This document shows, one piece after another, positions 41,003-44,591 of a stretch of 44,591 nt of DNA. The DNA lies in the NCBI GenBank assembly GCA_913060515.1, contig CAJXRZ010000047.1:1-44591 (forward strand), in the 5' to 3' direction. The translations under genes were made by a program, and so were the position numbers. The first letter of the stretch is position 1. Each line of letters starts with the position of its first letter. The stretch is from an uncultured Pseudomonadota bacterium. Lineage in GTDB: Bacteria > Myxococcota_A > UBA796 > CAJQPC01. Below the pieces are notes generated by a model that did no database searches, was not told where the DNA came from, and saw only the letters and a list, made by a program, of their open reading frames with translations.

Positions 41003-42001
41003 CTAGAAGGCCATGTCGAAGCTGACCTCGCCCTCTACGGCGCTCTGGTACGCGGAGACGCGGCGCTCGAAGAAGTTGGTCAGCTCCTGCACATCCTGCA
41101 GATCCATGAAAGGGAAGGGGTTGGTGCTGCCCCAGATGGGCTCCAGGCCCATGCGGATCATGCGCTGGTCCGCGACGGACTCCAGGTAGGTGCGCATGTC
41201 TTCAAGGGACAAGCCGGTCACGCCCTCTGCCAAGACGTCCTCGGCGAAGTTCATCTCGCACTCCACAGCGTCACGGAGCATTGCCTCCACCCGCTGGGCC
41301 ATGTCGGCGTCGAAGAGTCCGGGCTCCTCCTCGCGGGCGGTGTCCACCACGCGGAAGGCGAAGTTCATGTGCATGGACTCGTCGCGGAACACCCAGTTGG
41401 TGCCAGCTGCCAAGCCGTCCAGCAGTCCGCGGCTACGCAGGAAGTAGACGTAGGCGAATGCAGCGAAGAAGAACATGCCCTCGATCGCGGAGGCGAAGGT
41501 GATCATGTTCATGAGGAAGGCCTTGCGGTCCTCCACGGTCTGCAAGGAGTCGATGGACGCGCTCTGGTCCATCCACTTCATCGCAAAGTCAGCCTTGCGC
41601 TTGATGGAGGGGATGTTGTCCACGGCCGAGAAGGCCTTGGCGCGCTCTGCCGGGTCGGGCAGGTAGGTGTCCAGCAAGGTCAGGTAGAACTGTACGTGCA
41701 GCGCCTCTTCGAAGAGCTGACGGGAGAGGTACATCCGCGCTTCGGGGGAGTTGACGTGCTTGTAGTAGTTCAGCACCAGGTTGTTGGAGACGATGCTGTC
41801 GCCGGTGGCGAAGAAGGCCACCAAGCGGTTGATCAGGTGGCGCTCGCCTGGACCCAAGGTGTTGCGCAGGTCAGCCAAGTCTGTGGAGAAGTCCACCTCT
41901 TCCACGGTCCAGGTGTTCCGGATGGCCATGCGGTACATCTCGTAGAACTCGGGGTACTTCATCGGACGCAAGGTCAGGTCGAAACCGGGATCGAGCAGCA
42001 T
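41003..42001 (-). CDS. nrdB: Class I ribonucleotide reductase beta subunit
   Basis: The small subunit holds a dinuclear metal site and the radical that starts ribonucleotide reduction by NrdA. Metal-ligand positions are visible: Asp37 in EEVDFS, Glu99-x-x-His102, Glu174 in SAIEGMFFF, and Glu208-x-x-His211. Tyr106 lies four residues after His102, where the class Ia radical tyrosine is expected. 332 residues, start ATG 42001. It lies downstream of nrdA on the same strand with a 184-base gap, so it may have its own promoter. Confidence 0.95.
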   Translation of the reverse strand: MLLDPGFDLTLRPMKYPEFYEMYRMAIRNTWTVEEVDFSTDLADLRNTLGPGERHLINRLVAFFATGDSIVSNNLVLNYYKHVNSPEARMYLSRQLFEEALHVQFYLTLLDTYLPDPAERAKAFSAVDNIPSIKRKADFAMKWMDQSASIDSLQTVEDRKAFLMNMITFASAIEGMFFFAAFAYVYFLRSRGLLDGLAAGTNWVFRDESMHMNFAFRVVDTAREEEPGLFDADMAQRVEAMLRDAVECEMNFAEDVLAEGVTGLSLEDMRTYLESVADQRMIRMGLEPIWGSTNPFPFMDLQDVQELTNFFERRVSAYQSAVEGEVSFDMAF

Positions 42002-42085
42002 TGGAGACTCCAGATGGTCAGCGCAGAAACAGCGGGGGCAGGGAGGGCAGGGACCCCAAGAGATGGGGGCCGCAGATTTGGGTGC

Positions 42086-42114
42086 TGATACGTGAACAGA
42101 CGTTCAGGTTATCA
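42086..42114. promoter_or_regulatory. Inverted repeat in the nrdA-nrdB gap
   Basis: TGATACGTGAAC and GTTCAGGTTATCA are imperfect inverted arms across AGAC, about 85-113 bases upstream of the nrdB start. It may be an operator or attenuator; it does not match the NrdR box I know. Confidence 0.4.
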
Positions 42115-42185
42115 GAGGGGTCTCGAGGCCCCAAGCACAAAGTGCAAGCCGATCGGCAAGCCGCTCGGCGAGCCTGAAGACTTGC

Positions 42186-44591
42186 CTACTGGCAAGCGTC
42201 GCAGTGCTCAGGGTTCTCAAGGGAGCAGGCCAGAGCTTCGGCAGGGGTAAAGACCTGCTTCTCGTCGCTCTTTGCCTTGCCCTGGGCACTCATGTTGATC
42301 TCGGTCGCGGGACGGGATCGCAAGTAGTACGTGGTCTTCAGACCCTTCTTCCAGGCATACATGTACATGCTGGAGAGGCGCCCGATGTTGGGGCTCTCAA
42401 CGAAGAGGTTCAGGGACTGGCTCTGGTCGATGAAGGCGCCGCGGTCGGCGGCCAGATCGACCAGGGTCTTCATGCTCAGCTCCCACGCGGTGCGGTAGAG
42501 CTTCTTCAGGTTGTCCGGCAGCTCGTCAATGTGGGCCACGCTGCCGCGGTTCACCTTGAGCTGCTGACGGATGTCTGCGTTCCACAGACCCAAGCGGCGC
42601 AGGTCCTGCACCAAGTAGCGGTTGACCTGGAGGAACTCTCCGGAGAGGGTCTCGCGCTTGAAGAGGTTGCTGACCTGGGGCTCGATGCACTCGTAGATGC
42701 CCAGGATGCTGGCGATGGTGGCCGTCGGTGCGATGGCGATCATCAGGGAGTTGCGCAGGCCGTGCTCGACGACGTCCTTGCGCAGGCCGGCCCAGTCGTA
42801 CTCAGTGACTGGAGTGACGCCCCACAGGTCGGGCTGCAGGTGGCCGCGGGCTGCACGGGTCTCGGCGAAGGCCGGGTGTGCGCCCAGCTCCTTGGCCAAC
42901 TCCATGCTGGTCTGGGTGGCGTGGAAGTAGATGGTCTCCGCGATGCGCTTGGAGATGTCCTGAGCGCGGGGATCGTCGAAGGGCAGGCCCATCTTGAAGA
43001 ACACGTCCTGCAAGCCCATGGAGCCCAGCCCAACAGGCCGCCACTTCATGTTCGAGTTGGAGGCCTCGGGGATGGGGTACAGGTTCCGGTCGATCACACG
43101 ATCGAGCTGGCGGATGGCCACAGCGGCGGTCTTGCCCAGCTTGGCAAAGTCCACGGTCCAGCTTCCGTCCTCGGCCTGCACCAAGTGGTTGCGCAGGTTG
43201 ATCGAGCCCAGGTTGCAGACGGCGGTCTCATCGCCGCTGGTCACTTCCAAGATCTCTGTGCAGAGGTTGGAGAGGTGCACCACACGGCCAGGCTCGGCGG
43301 TCTGGTTGCAGGTCTTGTTGGAGGCGTCCTTGAAGCACATCCAGCCGTTTCCGGTCTGGGCCAAGGTGCGCATCATGCGGCCATAGAGGTCGCGGGCCTT
43401 GATCTGGCGCACGAAGCGCCCGGCCTTCTCTGCTTCCAGGTAGTGGCGCTCGAACTCAGCCCCGTAGGTGTCCACCAGCTGTGGCATTTCCTTGGGGTCG
43501 AAGAGGGACCAGGTTCCGTTGGTCTCGACCCGCTTCATGAAGAGGTCAGGGATCCAGTTGGACAGGTTCAGGTTGTGGGTCCGACGGGCCTCGTCACCGG
43601 TGTTGTCGCGCAGCTCCAGGAAGGACTCGATGTCGGCGTGCCATGGCTCCAGGTACACGCAGGCTGCGCCCTTGCGGCGACCACCCTGGTTCACGGCGGC
43701 GACGGATGCATCCAGCGTGTTCAGGAAAGGAACGATGCCGTTGGACTGGCCGTTGGTGCCCTGGATGTGGGAGCCCGAGGAGCGAACACGGGTGTAGGAC
43801 AGGCCGATTCCACCAGCGAACTTCGAGAGCATCGCAATGTCGGCGTAGCGCTTGTAGATGTCGCGCAGGTCGTCGGCGGGGCTGTCGAGCAGGTAGCAGC
43901 TGGAGAGCTGGGTGCGGTGGGTGGCCGCGTTGAAGAGGGTGGGGGAGCTGGGCAGGTAGTCGTGGGTGCTGAAGGTCTCGTAGAGCTCCAGTGCGTCGGC
44001 CACGTTGTCGGAGACGCCCACCGCCACGCGCATGAAGAAGAACTGCGGGGTCTCGATTGGATCCCGAGTCTTGGGGTGACGCTGTAGGTAGCGGTCACGC
44101 AGAGTGCGCAGGCCGAAGTACTCGAAGGCGTAGTCGCGCTCGGGCTTGATGGCGGCGTCCAGCTCTTCAGCGTTGTCCGTGACCAGCTTCAGGACGCGGT
44201 CGTTGATGATGCCCTGGCTGTGGCCGAGCTGGATGCTGGCAGAGAAGCTGCGGGCACCGGTCTTGGCGACAGTCTGACGAAGCTCGTCCGCCAAGATGCG
44301 GGCAGCCAGCTTGGAGTTCTGAGGCTCCTCGAAGGTCAGGCCAGCGGCGGTGTGAACGGTCAGCTCGCGAAGCACGGGCTGCGTGACGCCGGGAGGTGCC
44401 GAGCGAACGACGCGCTCGGTCAGCGCGGGGATGTCGAGCGCGTCCAGATCTGTGGACAGGCGCTCGAGATATTCCTGCAGCCGTTGAGCAGGAGTGGGGC
44501 CGTCGAATGTGTCGTTGGGCGACAGGGAAAGGTCGGACGTGCCAAGGGTAGGCTGCTGCTGCACGGCGGGCTCCGCGGGGGGGGAAATCGG
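42186..44591 (-). CDS. nrdA: Class I ribonucleotide reductase alpha subunit, 5' end outside the window
   Basis: The large subunit reduces ribonucleoside diphosphates to deoxy forms and carries the active-site cysteines. Typical motifs are PSSPTLFNA, SSCYLLDS, KFAGGIGLSYTRVR, NQGGRRKGAACVYLEPWH, LCTEI, CNLGSINL, PIGIGV-like WRPVGLGSMGLQD and a C-terminal CDACQ thiol pair for re-reduction. The frame stays open to the right edge, and a GTG at 44564 is only one possible start. The usual N-terminal ATP-cone regulatory domain is not seen in the visible part and, if present, would lie upstream of the window edge. Confidence 0.94.
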   Translation of the reverse strand, partial: PISPPAEPAVQQQPTLGTSDLSLSPNDTFDGPTPAQRLQEYLERLSTDLDALDIPALTERVVRSAPPGVTQPVLRELTVHTAAGLTFEEPQNSKLAARILADELRQTVAKTGARSFSASIQLGHSQGIINDRVLKLVTDNAEELDAAIKPERDYAFEYFGLRTLRDRYLQRHPKTRDPIETPQFFFMRVAVGVSDNVADALELYETFSTHDYLPSSPTLFNAATHRTQLSSCYLLDSPADDLRDIYKRYADIAMLSKFAGGIGLSYTRVRSSGSHIQGTNGQSNGIVPFLNTLDASVAAVNQGGRRKGAACVYLEPWHADIESFLELRDNTGDEARRTHNLNLSNWIPDLFMKRVETNGTWSLFDPKEMPQLVDTYGAEFERHYLEAEKAGRFVRQIKARDLYGRMMRTLAQTGNGWMCFKDASNKTCNQTAEPGRVVHLSNLCTEILEVTSGDETAVCNLGSINLRNHLVQAEDGSWTVDFAKLGKTAAVAIRQLDRVIDRNLYPIPEASNSNMKWRPVGLGSMGLQDVFFKMGLPFDDPRAQDISKRIAETIYFHATQTSMELAKELGAHPAFAETRAARGHLQPDLWGVTPVTEYDWAGLRKDVVEHGLRNSLMIAIAPTATIASILGIYECIEPQVSNLFKRETLSGEFLQVNRYLVQDLRRLGLWNADIRQQLKVNRGSVAHIDELPDNLKKLYRTAWELSMKTLVDLAADRGAFIDQSQSLNLFVESPNIGRLSSMYMYAWKKGLKTTYYLRSRPATEINMSAQGKAKSDEKQVFTPAEALACSLENPEHCDACQ

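Noticed and set aside
42204-44087. 627-residue frame antisense to nrdA
   Set aside because: The opposite strand has unambiguous ribonucleotide reductase motifs.

Overview
Organism. The window is GC-rich and almost fully coding, with intergenic gaps nearly always below 200 bases. It carries a 1193-residue thrombospondin type 3 repeat protein that ends in a MYXO-CTERM-like sorting tail, at least eleven small lipoproteins, Asp-Thr-Gly repeat linkers, multiheme c-type cytochromes and a class I ribonucleotide reductase. Together these suggest a Gram-negative myxobacterium-like (Myxococcota/deltaproteobacterial) chromosome. No rRNA, tRNA, CRISPR array, prophage or complete insertion sequence was seen, so the exact lineage is open. 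Layout. 1-1649: a C5 cytosine DNA methyltransferase, possibly horizontally acquired. 1681-10676: an M61 peptidase, a secreted protein split by an apparent frameshift, the giant TSP3 protein, and a membrane sulfatase-like hydrolase translationally coupled to a second frameshifted lipoprotein. 10799-17820: a plus-strand run with amylomaltase, rhodanese, a lipoprotein, an LPG-synthase-like flippase, a branch-1 nitrilase, an endonuclease/exonuclease/phosphatase (EEP) protein whose 5' end was interrupted by a short transposon-like element, and two unknown proteins. 17860-26778: three paralogous lipoproteins, a winged-helix/NTPase/TPR regulator, a LysR regulator divergent from an exported SRPBCC protein, an esterase and TesB. 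26828-31066: a second copy of the element directly at a start codon, then an unknown protein, a DTG-repeat lipoprotein, TetR, an rRNA methyltransferase and an SDR. 31068-34950: an operon of a selenocysteine-containing thioredoxin-like lipoprotein and two c-heme lipoproteins. 35213-40897: a glycine-rich surface-type protein, an SDR, two lipoproteins, a ferritin-like (DUF455-type)/ATP-grasp fusion, and a periplasmic HMA metal-binding protein. 41003-44591: nrdB and nrdA, with nrdA running off the window. How genes work together. The most interesting unit is the minus-strand operon 34950->31068. Its first gene reads through an in-frame UGA that lies exactly at the first position of a thioredoxin CxxC motif (W-Sec-S-G-C). 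An 8-bp stem-loop of bacterial SECIS type begins 13 bases after the UGA. The next two genes encode lipoproteins with two and five CxxCH haem sites and are joined by 1- and 4-base overlaps, so an envelope thiol/selenol redox protein appears to be co-made with c-type cytochromes. A second theme is a pair of ~165-bp elements with inverted ends and flanking TA, one of which can be removed on paper to restore an intact gene start. A third is a group of lipoproteins whose signal peptides are only 7-13 residues long and lack any Lys or Arg.
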